Numbered from the stretch's first letter, positions 7,208 to 13,949 are shown. The stretch: DNA of 20,302 bases from Firmicutes bacterium UBA1535 (GCA_002323775.1 DCPV01000141.1:1-20302), one strand, 5' to 3'. The notes: generated by a model not told the origin, from the sequence alone. A program made the numbers and translations.

Positions 7208-8428
7208 TTATTTACAAATACAGTTTATACGCTCTGCGTTTATTTCTCCGCTAAACTTTTCTACAATCTTACAATCCTTTATCCATACTACACATGGCGA
7301 AGATTCAACATTTAGCCTCTTTGCTATACCGTCTGATTTATAAGTGTCTATACAGGATACTCTGATTTCAGGATTTTTTTGTTCAAATTCCTTAAAAATC
7401 GGAAGCAACTCTCTTGAATGTGTATCAACTGCATTATATATGTAAACTAAGGATGGTTTCCCATCATTCATTATTTGCTGTTCAAATGTTTCACTTTCAG
7501 CGATGTATTTTTCTGCGCCATATCCTGCGATAGCACCGTCACCAACTGCCGTTGCAACCTGCTTTAAGTATTTATCACGAACATCCCCTGCTGCAAATAC
7601 TCCGGGTACGTTTGTTTCCATGCGTTCGTTTGTTATTAAATATTTTCCTCGATTCATGTCCAATACATCTTGGAACAATTCTGTATTTGGTAAGTAACCT
7701 ATAAATAAGAAACAACTATCTACCTCAACAGGTATTTTTTCCTCTGTCTTTATATTTTTCAATACAACTTTATTTAGTCTTTCATTTCCTTCAAAGCTGT
7801 CTACAACTGTATTCCAAACAAATTCCATTTTAGGGTTTGCAAGAGCCTGTGCTTTTGCTATTTCGTTGCAATCCATTTTTCCAGTATCGTGCATTACAGA
7901 CACAATTACCTTACTTGCAAATTTCGTCAAAAACATTCCTTCTTCAATCGCAGCATCCCCGCTTCCGATTACCATAACAGTTTTTCCTGTATTTGAAGCT
8001 GCATCACAAGTTGCACAGAATGAAATCCCTTTATCGTAAAGATATAAATCTTCATTTTTAGCACCGGTTAAACGAGGCTTTCCACCACTCGCAACAATTA
8101 CAACCTTAGCGTTATAAATATTTCTAAATGTTTCTACTTGTTTAATATCTCCGACTAAAGATACAGATTTTACATCTGTTAATTTAAAATCAACTCCAAA
8201 TTTCTTTGCCTGCTTGTGAAACAAATCCATCAATCCAAGTCCCGTAGCACCGTCTGGAAATCCCGGATAATTTTCTATCTCATTAGTATATGTTGCAAGC
8301 CCTCCTACTAAGGTTTTTTCTATGATTAATGTTTTAAGCCTTGCTCTGCCACAATATATGCCGGCTGTTAATCCTGCTGAACCGCCACCAATGATTACAA
8401 CATCATATGATTCTGTTTTTTTAACCAT
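7208..8428 (-). CDS. Thioredoxin-reductase-like flavoprotein with degenerate thioredoxin tail
   Basis: This 406-residue protein is about 90 residues longer than a normal thioredoxin reductase. Residues 7-310 show the FAD motif GGGSAG (14-19), redox pair CATC (Cys138/Cys141), a second nucleotide-binding motif GSGDAA (155-160), and the late FAD motif AAGDVRDK (279-286). The usual NADPH phosphate motif HRRxxxR is missing; the segment reads VMHDTGKMDC, so NADPH may not be the donor. Residues 315-406 look like a thioredoxin fold (PSLVYIYNAVDTHSRELLPIF; SSPCVVW) with no CxxC at the active site. The chain ends in Cys-Ile-Cys-Lys. It is the last gene of the YeeE-TusA operon, so its partner is probably a sulfur carrier. 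This is inference. Confidence 0.85.
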   Translation of the reverse strand: MVKKTESYDVVIIGGGSAGLTAGIYCGRARLKTLIIEKTLVGGLATYTNEIENYPGFPDGATGLGLMDLFHKQAKKFGVDFKLTDVKSVSLVGDIKQVETFRNIYNAKVVIVASGGKPRLTGAKNEDLYLYDKGISFCATCDAASNTGKTVMVIGSGDAAIEEGMFLTKFASKVIVSVMHDTGKMDCNEIAKAQALANPKMEFVWNTVVDSFEGNERLNKVVLKNIKTEEKIPVEVDSCFLFIGYLPNTELFQDVLDMNRGKYLITNERMETNVPGVFAAGDVRDKYLKQVATAVGDGAIAGYGAEKYIAESETFEQQIMNDGKPSLVYIYNAVDTHSRELLPIFKEFEQKNPEIRVSCIDTYKSDGIAKRLNVESSPCVVWIKDCKIVEKFSGEINAERINCICK

Positions 8429-8461
8429 TATACTATGTCCTTTCTAAATTTATATTTAATA

Positions 8462-8485
8462 GGGGCAACCATATCTGATTACCCC
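8462..8485 (-). other. Intercistronic hairpin before the flavoprotein gene
   Basis: In minus-strand RNA, GGGGUAA (8485-8479) pairs with UUGCCCC (8468-8462) with one G-U pair and a 10-base loop. The G-U makes the hairpin better in the sense RNA than in the antisense RNA. It lies in the short gap between the second YeeE/YedE gene and the flavoprotein gene. It has no immediate T tract, so mRNA processing or stability is likelier than termination. Confidence 0.45.
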
Positions 8486-8494
8486 AAACTATAT

Positions 8495-9043
8495 TTACAT
8501 AAAATATTTTGCTAATAATTTACTTCCAAAGAAAGCTCCTACGAGTAAGAAAGCCGCAAATATCCATCCAGATAATGAAAAAGCTGAAATTCCTGTAAAT
8601 AAAGCCCCTATATTACAGCCACCTGCCATTCTTGCACCGTAGCCCATTAGTAATCCACCAAGAACTGCCGCTACTACTTGTCTAAAAGATTTAATCTTTT
8701 TGAATTTAAACTGTGATGCAAATAAAACTGCAAGCAACGCTCCAATTATGATACCAAGATTACGAATAGACCCTCCATCTACTAAAAATCCCCCATTGAG
8801 AGTTTTTTGTGAAGCTTCTGATGCAAAATAACTCCATCCTTCAAAATTAGCTCCAAAAGCCTTCATCACCCAAGCTCCCCAGTTGACGAAAGTTCCGGTT
8901 ACTCCCCATCCGCCACCTAGCAATATTATATGAGCAATTTGAAAAACTGCAAGCAGCACAGCTCCAGCTACATATGTTAAAGGTTCCTTTAATAATTTCT
9001 TATAAATTGGGTTTTCCCCCAGCTTAATGAAAAATTGTTTCAA
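8495..9043 (-). CDS. YeeE/YedE family membrane protein, C-terminal half
   Basis: This 182-residue membrane protein corresponds to the second half of YeeE/YedE (TsuA-type) thiosulfate importers. It has about five membrane segments and the family motif MAGGCNIGALFTGISAFSLSGW, with Cys143 in the conserved GGC. In full-length homologues, conserved cysteines in such motifs pass the sulfur compound through the pore. Full-length proteins are about twice this size; here the other half is at 9322-10002 with a tusA gene between. The start at 9043 has GGAGG-type pairing 25 bases after the tusA stop. A selenium or other sulfur substrate cannot be excluded. Confidence 0.85.
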   Translation of the reverse strand: MKQFFIKLGENPIYKKLLKEPLTYVAGAVLLAVFQIAHIILLGGGWGVTGTFVNWGAWVMKAFGANFEGWSYFASEASQKTLNGGFLVDGGSIRNLGIIIGALLAVLFASQFKFKKIKSFRQVVAAVLGGLLMGYGARMAGGCNIGALFTGISAFSLSGWIFAAFLLVGAFFGSKLLAKYFM

Positions 9044-9067
9044 ATCAATTCACCCTCCTTCGAAGTG

Positions 9068-9295
9068 TTATTTTGTTTTTTCAACGATAATTTCCCATTC
9101 ACCGTCGTCTATCTCCTCTATTTCAACATTATGTCCTTGTGTTCTAGCCCACTCAGGTATGTTCTTCATAGCACAGCTATGGTCAATTGATATAATCAAT
9201 ACATCTCCAACTGCCATTTGATTCATTTTTTTCTCTGTTTTCATTAACGGAATAGGGCAAGCCTCTCCTAAACAATCTAACGTAAATTCTGCCAT
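9068..9295 (-). CDS. TusA-family sulfur carrier protein (copy 1)
   Basis: This 75-residue protein of the TusA/SirA family begins at ATG 9295 after a ribosome binding site with AAGGAG. The sulfur-carrying cysteine lies in LDCLGEACPIP (Cys13, CPxP motif). A second cysteine occurs in DHSC (about residue 41), a pattern seen also in the other copy of this window. TusA proteins carry a persulfide on the CPxP cysteine. Standing between two YeeE/YedE half genes, it matches TsuB, the soluble partner of the thiosulfate importer. It probably accepts sulfur at the cytoplasmic mouth of the channel and may pass it to the flavoprotein. The last point is inference. Confidence 0.9.
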   Translation of the reverse strand: MAEFTLDCLGEACPIPLMKTEKKMNQMAVGDVLIISIDHSCAMKNIPEWARTQGHNVEIEEIDDGEWEIIVEKTK

Positions 9296-9321
9296 TTCTT
9301 AATCTCCTTATTTTATGAACT

Positions 9322-10002
9322 TTATTCTGATTTTCCCATTTTCTTTTCTTGCCACTTAACAGCAGCTATGTACAATAGTATGATGATTAGCGCTTGCACA
9401 ACTATAGCACCGAACCAACCAAAAACATTAGGTAAAAAAATCTTTGGAGCATTTGTATTTAATTTACCCCAGAAATTCATGTTATGTGCACCTAAAACCG
9501 AACCTACTACAAAGAACACTAATGATAGCATTTGCATTGTAAATCCTTCACCAACACGCATTAGAGTTCCAGAAGCACAACCCCCCGCAATTACCATTCC
9601 TATACCAAACATTACAGCTCCAATAATCAATGGTATTCCTATTGGTGTTACACTGCTCATAGCCATATTTGACTCTGGATTTGCCATAACGCTTGAATAC
9701 TTTATTGCCCAAAAGCCAATACTTGCAACAGCTAAAGCTACAAGCACCGCTCTTGTGATAGATGTGCTTCCTGTTATACATGGGTCTCTAAATGCTGCTG
9801 TAAAGCAAAAACGAGAACGCTGTAAAATGTAACCAAAAGCAATACCAAATCCCCAAAATATAGGCAACTTACTACCCTTTTGCGCTAAATAAAATCCAAA
9901 AGCAATAATCAATATTGTAACTAAAATTGCATATGGAATTTGACTTGTTTTGGATTTCTTTGATTTACGCACTCTTTCCGAACTTGTTTTAATTTCTGAC
10001 AT
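9322..10002 (-). CDS. YeeE/YedE family membrane protein, N-terminal half
   Basis: This 226-residue protein begins with a basic cytoplasmic tail (residues 1-21) followed by about six membrane segments. Conserved family motifs are GYILQRSRFCFTAAFRD (Cys66) with Cys75 nearby, and MVIAGGCASGTLMRVGEG (Cys142). It is the first half of a split YeeE/YedE importer. The start is ATG 10002 with AAGGAGG just upstream. It is the first gene of the sulfur operon, with a leader of about 180 bases. The intended substrate is probably thiosulfate or a related sulfur anion. Confidence 0.85.
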   Translation of the reverse strand: MSEIKTSSERVRKSKKSKTSQIPYAILVTILIIAFGFYLAQKGSKLPIFWGFGIAFGYILQRSRFCFTAAFRDPCITGSTSITRAVLVALAVASIGFWAIKYSSVMANPESNMAMSSVTPIGIPLIIGAVMFGIGMVIAGGCASGTLMRVGEGFTMQMLSLVFFVVGSVLGAHNMNFWGKLNTNAPKIFLPNVFGWFGAIVVQALIIILLYIAAVKWQEKKMGKSE

Positions 10003-10184
10003 GATAGTCCTCCTTTCAATTTTAGCCGGCTGTAAAAAGTTAAAAATTTATCATATTTATTTATGCTAAGCAACAAAAGACATAAAAAATTATGAAAAAT
10101 TATTTATTAAATTTTTTTACGCCAAGCTCCACTCTTTACTCAAAGCAATTGTTAAATATGTAACAAGCTTTATGTTTTAATTAT

Positions 10185-10213
10185 ATCATATAGAAAATTT
10201 TTTAGTTAATCAA
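10185..10213 (-). promoter_or_regulatory. Promoter of the YeeE-TusA-flavoprotein operon
   Basis: On the minus strand TTGATT (plus 10208-10213) and TATGAT (10185-10190) are spaced by 17 bases. The predicted start near 10178 gives a leader of about 175 bases (10003-10178). I recognised no riboswitch in that leader. The palindrome at 10225-10245 sits just upstream, centred near -57, the usual place for a LysR-type activator. Confidence 0.55.
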
Positions 10214-10224
10214 TATTTTTATAT

Positions 10225-10245
10225 GGTATAAGAAAAACTTATACC
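10225..10245. promoter_or_regulatory. Candidate LysR-type activator binding site
   Basis: GGTATAAG-N5-CTTATACC is a perfect 8+8 inverted repeat. It contains a T-N11-A core (10229-10241), the standard LysR-type pattern. It sits between the divergent sulfur operon and the LysR gene. Confidence 0.65.
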
Positions 10246-10305
10246 CTGCTTAAAATTTATATAGCAGGATTTAAAATTATTTGTTATAATAATAGCAAGC
10301 TGCTA
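10245..10305. promoter_or_regulatory. Further inverted repeats upstream of the LysR gene
   Basis: CCTGCT (10245-10250) pairs with AGCAGG (10263-10268). Separately, TAGCA-AGC-TGCTA at 10293-10305 is again a T-N11-A palindrome. A TATAAT at 10285-10290 could be the -10 box of the LysR gene, although no good -35 box was found. The second palindrome would then lie over the start site and allow autorepression. Confidence 0.4.
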
Positions 10306-10401
10306 AAATCACTTATATTTTTAAATGTATAAAATATAACACAAACTTACTTTTATCATTTGTTTAAATTATCAATAATTATGAAGAAATAGGAGATATA
10401 T

Positions 10402-11295
10402 ATGAATATTAATAATTTCAAAATGTTTATAAAAATAGTGGAAACTAGAAGTATATCAAAGGCTTCAGAACAGATGAATATAAGTCAATCAGCTTTGAGC
10501 CAACAATTGCGTGTAATGGAACAGGAATTTGGTGCAAATCTCCTTGAACGAAGCTATAACGGCGTTATACCAACTGATATTGGTATAATTCTTTATAATT
10601 ATGCTCTTGAAATATTATCATCTTTTGATAGGATGTCCAGTGATATAATTAACGCAAAAAACCAGCACAAGACTATAAAAATACTAGCTTCTCCTTGTGC
10701 TTACTCATATGCTTTGCCCTGCACGTTCTATCATCTTAAAAATAACTATCCCGAATATTCGCTTCAAGTAGAAGTTACCTCAAGTAATACAATTGATGAA
10801 AAAATGTCAAAAGGACAAGCAGATATGGGTATTATCATAGGAAAACCTAGCAGTAAAAATTTATCTTCTAAAAAAGTAATATCTGATAGAGTTTTTTTGG
10901 TTGCTGGAGAAAAAATGAATGTCCCATCAAAATTAGAGTGTCAAGAGCTATATAACTATCCCCTTCTTATGCTTAACGAAGCTCATAAATCAAGGAAGAT
11001 ACTAGATAATATGCTAAAAAAAATTGGTATATCTATTAATCGATTATATATTCCTTATACCTTAGAATCAACTGAATCTATTAAATTGTCAGTAATTAAT
11101 GGCTTTGGTCTTGCATTTTTGCCATACATGGCAATAAAAAAGGAAATTTATAATAAGCAAATACGCATCGTTGAATACCCATGTGCAGAGTTCATAAATG
11201 AATATTATTCTATAAAAAATAAAAATAGTGAAAATTGCAGCTTATCAAAGCTTATCAAATATATTGAAACGATATTAAAAGAAACTATTTGCTAG
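10402..11295 (+). CDS. LysR-family transcriptional regulator
   Basis: This 297-residue protein has the N-terminal LysR helix-turn-helix (residues 1-60: SISKASEQMNISQSALSQQL, then LLERSYNGVIPTDIG) and a C-terminal substrate-binding-like effector domain (about 90-290). The length is normal. ATG 10402 follows AGGAG. It is divergent from the YeeE-TusA-flavoprotein operon and converges with the second tusA, overlapping its end by 11 bases. The effector is probably a sulfur metabolite, as for CysB/CysL-type regulators. Selenium-linked LysR regulators exist beside YedE genes too, so this is only inference. Confidence 0.9.
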   Translation: MNINNFKMFIKIVETRSISKASEQMNISQSALSQQLRVMEQEFGANLLERSYNGVIPTDIGIILYNYALEILSSFDRMSSDIINAKNQHKTIKILASPCAYSYALPCTFYHLKNNYPEYSLQVEVTSSNTIDEKMSKGQADMGIIIGKPSSKNLSSKKVISDRVFLVAGEKMNVPSKLECQELYNYPLLMLNEAHKSRKILDNMLKKIGISINRLYIPYTLESTESIKLSVINGFGLAFLPYMAIKKEIYNKQIRIVEYPCAEFINEYYSIKNKNSENCSLSKLIKYIETILKETIC

Positions 11296-11506
11296 AGCTA
11301 ATCACAATTTCCCAAACGCCATTTATAACTTCTTCTACTTTATAATCCAAATTGTGTGCCTTGCAAAAATCTTTGATATTTGGTACGGTACAGCTATGAT
11401 CTGTAACAATCATATATTCTTCTCCATTTTTTATGGAATCAATAACTTCCCTTAATTTTATTACTGGTATCGGACATATTTCACCTAAACAATCTATTTT
11501 TATCAT
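11285..11506 (-). CDS. TusA-family sulfur carrier protein (copy 2)
   Basis: This 73-residue protein has the CPxP motif in IDCLGEICPIPV and a second DHSC cysteine, like copy 1. I chose ATG 11506, which is preceded by GAGAGGG and gives a normal TusA N-terminus. Extending to the more distant ATG at 11599 would add 31 residues unlike TusA and would read through the promoter. It has its own promoter and so is not part of the YeeE operon. Its last 11 bases overlap the LysR gene tail-to-tail. It may serve a different acceptor than copy 1. Confidence 0.88.
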   Translation of the reverse strand: MIKIDCLGEICPIPVIKLREVIDSIKNGEEYMIVTDHSCTVPNIKDFCKAHNLDYKVEEVINGVWEIVISSSK

Positions 11507-11542
11507 ATAATTAACACCCTCTCTACTAGCATTTGCAAGAAA

Positions 11543-11571
11543 ATAATAGCATATGTAAATGAAAATTTCAA
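11543..11571 (-). promoter_or_regulatory. Promoter of the second tusA
   Basis: On the minus strand TTGAAA (plus 11566-11571) and TATTAT (11543-11548) are spaced by 17 bases. They lie about 40 bases before the ATG at 11506. Upstream, CAGTATTTT (11573-11581) forms an inverted repeat with AAAATACTG (11613-11621). Confidence 0.6.
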
Positions 11572-11632
11572 ACAGTATTTTTACTTTGAGAAATTTCATT
11601 TATTTTTTTATTAAAATACTGCTAAAAATCAA

Positions 11633-11656
11633 TGAGAATTAATATTATTTGAGAAT
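11633..11656 (+). promoter_or_regulatory. Direct TGAGAAT repeats before the metal-uptake promoter
   Basis: TGAGAAT occurs at 11633-11639 and again at 11650-11656, 17 bases apart, just upstream of the -35 box of the zinc-type operon. The first copy with its flank loosely resembles a Fur/Zur 7-1-7 site, but only four of seven symmetric positions match. The role is uncertain. Confidence 0.3.
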
Positions 11657-11664
11657 TTAAGCAC

Positions 11665-11693
11665 TTGACAAAAGAGCTATATCGCTATATAAT
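11665..11693 (+). promoter_or_regulatory. Consensus promoter of the zinc-type uptake operon
   Basis: TTGACA (11665-11670), 17-base spacer, TATAAT (11688-11693): a perfect vegetative consensus. A direct repeat GCTATAT-C-GCTATAT-type overlaps the spacer and -10 box and could be where a repressor acts. Such a strong promoter on a metal uptake operon implies repression. Confidence 0.8.
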
Positions 11694-11728
11694 CAAACAA
11701 AGTTTTGTAAAGAAATTGGGTGTGTATA

Positions 11729-12028
11729 ATGTCAAGAAATAATAGAATATTGGCGATAATAGTTTTAATTATTTTATTAGCTGTTTCATTACTTTCTTAT
11801 AATTTTATTATAGATAACATTAATCACGCATGCACAGGAGAAGAATGCTCTATATGCTTGCAAATAGAAGTTATTATAAAATATTTCATAAACTTTAAAC
11901 TATTCATTTTTGTACCATTTTCAATAGTTATTCTTTGTGTGTTCACACAACTTTTCTATATAATAGTAGAAACATCTTTTGCTATCAAAAAAACTCTTAT
12001 TTCATTGAAAGTAGAACTACTGAATTAA
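11729..12028 (+). CDS. Small membrane protein with His/Cys metal-like motif, function unknown
   Basis: I do not recognise a named family. The 99-residue product has a membrane segment at about residues 7-27, an outside loop HACTGEECSIC (His33, Cys35, Cys40, Cys43), and a second segment at about 55-78. With both termini inside, the His/Cys motif would face outward. ATG 11729 is chosen over GTG 11720: GGGTG is at a suitable distance and the added residues have no merit. It is the first gene after the consensus promoter and precedes the ZnuA-like gene, so a metal-linked role is inferred. I recall similar small proteins near zinc transporters in Clostridia, without a known function. Confidence 0.7.
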   Translation: MSRNNRILAIIVLIILLAVSLLSYNFIIDNINHACTGEECSICLQIEVIIKYFINFKLFIFVPFSIVILCVFTQLFYIIVETSFAIKKTLISLKVELLN

Positions 12029-12047
12029 CTGAATAATGTTTTTATCA

Positions 12048-12074
12048 AACACTGACAATGCTTATGTTAGTGTT
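12048..12074 (+). other. Intercistronic hairpin before the ZnuA-like gene
   Basis: AACACTGAC (12048-12056) pairs with GTTAGTGTT (12066-12074), nine pairs including one G-U, with loop AATGCTTAT. A loose T-rich stretch follows (ATTTGTATATATTTTT). It could be a leaky terminator or attenuator between the small membrane protein and the transporter genes. Confidence 0.45.
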
Positions 12075-12110
12075 ATTTGTATATATTTTTAAATTTTGGA
12101 GGACATTTTA

Positions 12111-13124
12111 ATGAAGAAAAATAGATTATTTTATGTTTTTACAGTTTTATTAATAACTGTGTTACTTTTATCTGCTTGCAGTAATAACAATAACTTAGCA
12201 GGAAAAGATAAAAAAATAAATATAGTTTGTACAACATTCCCACAATATGATTGGGTTAGAGAAATTGTTGGTGAAAAGATAAATGATTACCAGATTACAC
12301 TCTTAACAAGCAAGGGTACAGATTTACATAGCTATCAGCCAAATGCCGAAGATATAGCTAAAATTTCTAATTGTGATTTATTCATTTATGTTGGCGGTGA
12401 ATCTGACAAGTGGGTTGATTCAGCTCTAAAAGAAGCGATAAATAAAGAAATAAAAGCGATAAATCTTCTTGAAGTTTTAGGCGATTCTGTGAAAAAAGAA
12501 GAAATTATTGAAGGTATGGAAAGTGATGAACACGAGCATGATGAAGATGAAGACGATGAACATGGTGAAGATGAGCATCATTTTGATGGATATGACGAGC
12601 ATGTATGGTTATCTCTTAAAAATGCACAAGTGATTGTTAAGGAAATTAAAAATACACTTGAAGAAATAGACAGTAAAAATTCAGAAGTTTATACAAAAAA
12701 TTATAATGAATACACAAAAAAACTATCTGAATTAGATAAGGAATATCAAAAAGTTGTAGACTTGGCAAAAATAAAAACAGTTCTATTTGCTGACAGATTT
12801 CCTTTCAGATATATGGTAGATGATTATGGATTAAGCTATCACGCTGCATTTGTAGGATGCAGTGCTGAAACGGAGGCAAGCTTTGAAACAATAGCTTTCC
12901 TTTCAAAGAAAGCTGAAGAATTAAAGCTTTTATCAGTATTAATTATTGAAAATTCTAATAACAAGCTTGCTGATACTATAATCAGTAATACTTCTGCTAA
13001 AAATCAAAAAATCTTAGTTATGGACTCCTTACAGTCTGTTACTGAAAAAAAGATACAAGAGGGATACACTTATCTTTCTGCTATGAAAAATAATCTTGAG
13101 GTGCTAAAAGAAGCACTAAATTAA
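12111..13124 (+). CDS. Zinc/manganese ABC transporter substrate-binding lipoprotein
   Basis: This 337-residue protein is a cluster A-I (TroA/ZnuA-like) metal-binding lipoprotein. A signal peptide ends in LLLSAC with the lipid-attached Cys23. Metal-site candidates are His73 (DLHSYQP), His164 (DEHVWLS) and Glu280 (LIIENSN). A charged His-rich loop occupies 139-164, as in ZnuA proteins. The third His expected in an HxAF motif is replaced: the segment is FADRFPFRY (226-234), so the site differs from classical ZnuA. ATG 12111 follows GGAGG; the longer TTG start would put five residues before the signal peptide. Zinc is the likeliest cargo, given the His loop; manganese is possible. Confidence 0.9.
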   Translation: MKKNRLFYVFTVLLITVLLLSACSNNNNLAGKDKKINIVCTTFPQYDWVREIVGEKINDYQITLLTSKGTDLHSYQPNAEDIAKISNCDLFIYVGGESDKWVDSALKEAINKEIKAINLLEVLGDSVKKEEIIEGMESDEHEHDEDEDDEHGEDEHHFDGYDEHVWLSLKNAQVIVKEIKNTLEEIDSKNSEVYTKNYNEYTKKLSELDKEYQKVVDLAKIKTVLFADRFPFRYMVDDYGLSYHAAFVGCSAETEASFETIAFLSKKAEELKLLSVLIIENSNNKLADTIISNTSAKNQKILVMDSLQSVTEKKIQEGYTYLSAMKNNLEVLKEALN

Positions 13125-13147
13125 AAACTAGGTAGAAACTATTGTTT

Positions 13148-13199
13148 GACAATATATGATTGTGGCTATAAAACTTTAGATTTGCAATCATATATTGTC
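13148..13199 (+). repeat. Perfect 15-base inverted repeat between znuA-like and znuC-like genes
   Basis: GACAATATATGATTG (13148-13162) is exactly complementary in reverse to 13185-13199, with a 22-base loop. It fills the 96-base gap between the binding protein and ATPase genes and ends shortly before the GGAGG of the next gene. No T tract follows. It probably stabilises the upstream lipoprotein message, allowing more binding protein than ATPase; this is inference. Confidence 0.75.
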
Positions 13200-13220
13200 T
13201 ACAATAACATGGAGGTCAGT

Positions 13221-13949
13221 ATGACTAATACTAAAGAAACACTTTTTATATGTAATGATTTAAGCTTAGGCTATGATGGAAAAACAATAATTGAACATCT
13301 TAATTTTGAAGTTACTAATGGTGATTATCTTTGTATAATCGGAGAAAATGGCGCAGGAAAAAGCACCTTGATAAAAACCTTACTAAATTTAATGAAGCCT
13401 ATTAGTGGAAAAATAATTACAGGAGAAAATTATAAGCAATTTGAAATAGGCTATCTTCCGCAGCAAACAGAAGTTCAAAAGGACTTTCCTGCTTCTGTAT
13501 GGGAAGTTGTTCTCTCAGGAACTCTGTCTAAATGTGGTAATCGTCCATTTTATAGCAAAGAAGAAAAGGCATTAGCAGAAGAAAATATAAAAAAAATGGA
13601 CATATGGGAGCTAAGAAAAAAATGTTATAGAAATCTGTCAGGCGGTCAACAGCAAAGAGTTCTGCTTGCAAGAGCCCTTTGTGCAACTACAAAGCTTATT
13701 TTATTAGATGAGCCTACGGCTGGCCTTGATCCTAAGGCTACTACTGACTTTTATGATATCGTACATAAATTAAACACAGATGGCATAACAGTCATTATGG
13801 TATCTCATGACATTAAAACAAGTATAAAATACGCTAGTCATATTTTACACATGAGTAAGCACAGAACTTTCTTTGGTAAAAAAGATGATTATCTTAAAAG
13901 CGATCTTTCAAAGATATTCTTTAACATAGGAGGTGCTTCTAATGAATGA
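13221..13949 (+). CDS. Zinc/manganese ABC transporter ATP-binding protein
   Basis: This 242-residue cytoplasmic ATPase has Walker A GENGAGKS (41-48), Q-loop YLPQQTEV, signature LSGGQQQR, Walker B LILLDEPTAGLDP and switch His in VSHD. It matches the ZnuC/MntB-type ATPases. ATG 13221 follows GGAGG at 13211-13215; longer starts upstream would read through the inverted repeat and lack a ribosome binding site. Its last 8 bases overlap the start of the permease gene, so translation is coupled. It energises uptake of metal delivered by the lipoprotein. Confidence 0.92.
   Translation: MTNTKETLFICNDLSLGYDGKTIIEHLNFEVTNGDYLCIIGENGAGKSTLIKTLLNLMKPISGKIITGENYKQFEIGYLPQQTEVQKDFPASVWEVVLSGTLSKCGNRPFYSKEEKALAEENIKKMDIWELRKKCYRNLSGGQQQRVLLARALCATTKLILLDEPTAGLDPKATTDFYDIVHKLNTDGITVIMVSHDIKTSIKYASHILHMSKHRTFFGKKDDYLKSDLSKIFFNIGGASNE

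Noticed and set aside
7208..8428. Selenocysteine in the flavoprotein
   Set aside because: No in-frame TGA is needed; the Cys-Ile-Cys-Lys end is followed directly by TAA.
10003..10178. Riboswitch or T-box in the long leader of the sulfur operon
   Set aside because: A segment (minus strand, near 10115-10140) reads AGAGTGGAGC but lacks the conserved T-box core and a downstream terminator.
11507..11599. N-terminal extension of the second TusA to ATG 11599
   Set aside because: It would overlap the tusA promoter and add a non-TusA hydrophobic stretch; ATG 11506 has GAGAGGG.
11633..11656. Strong Zur/Fur box upstream of the zinc-type operon
   Set aside because: Only about four of seven symmetric positions match a 7-1-7 site; kept as direct repeats with low confidence.
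12096..12110. TTG start extending the ZnuA-like protein by five residues
   Set aside because: The codons contain the GGAGG ribosome binding site of ATG 12111 and precede the signal peptide.
13146..13220. Upstream start extending the ZnuC-like ATPase by 25 residues
   Set aside because: It reads through the perfect inverted repeat and has no ribosome binding site, while ATG 13221 has GGAGG.
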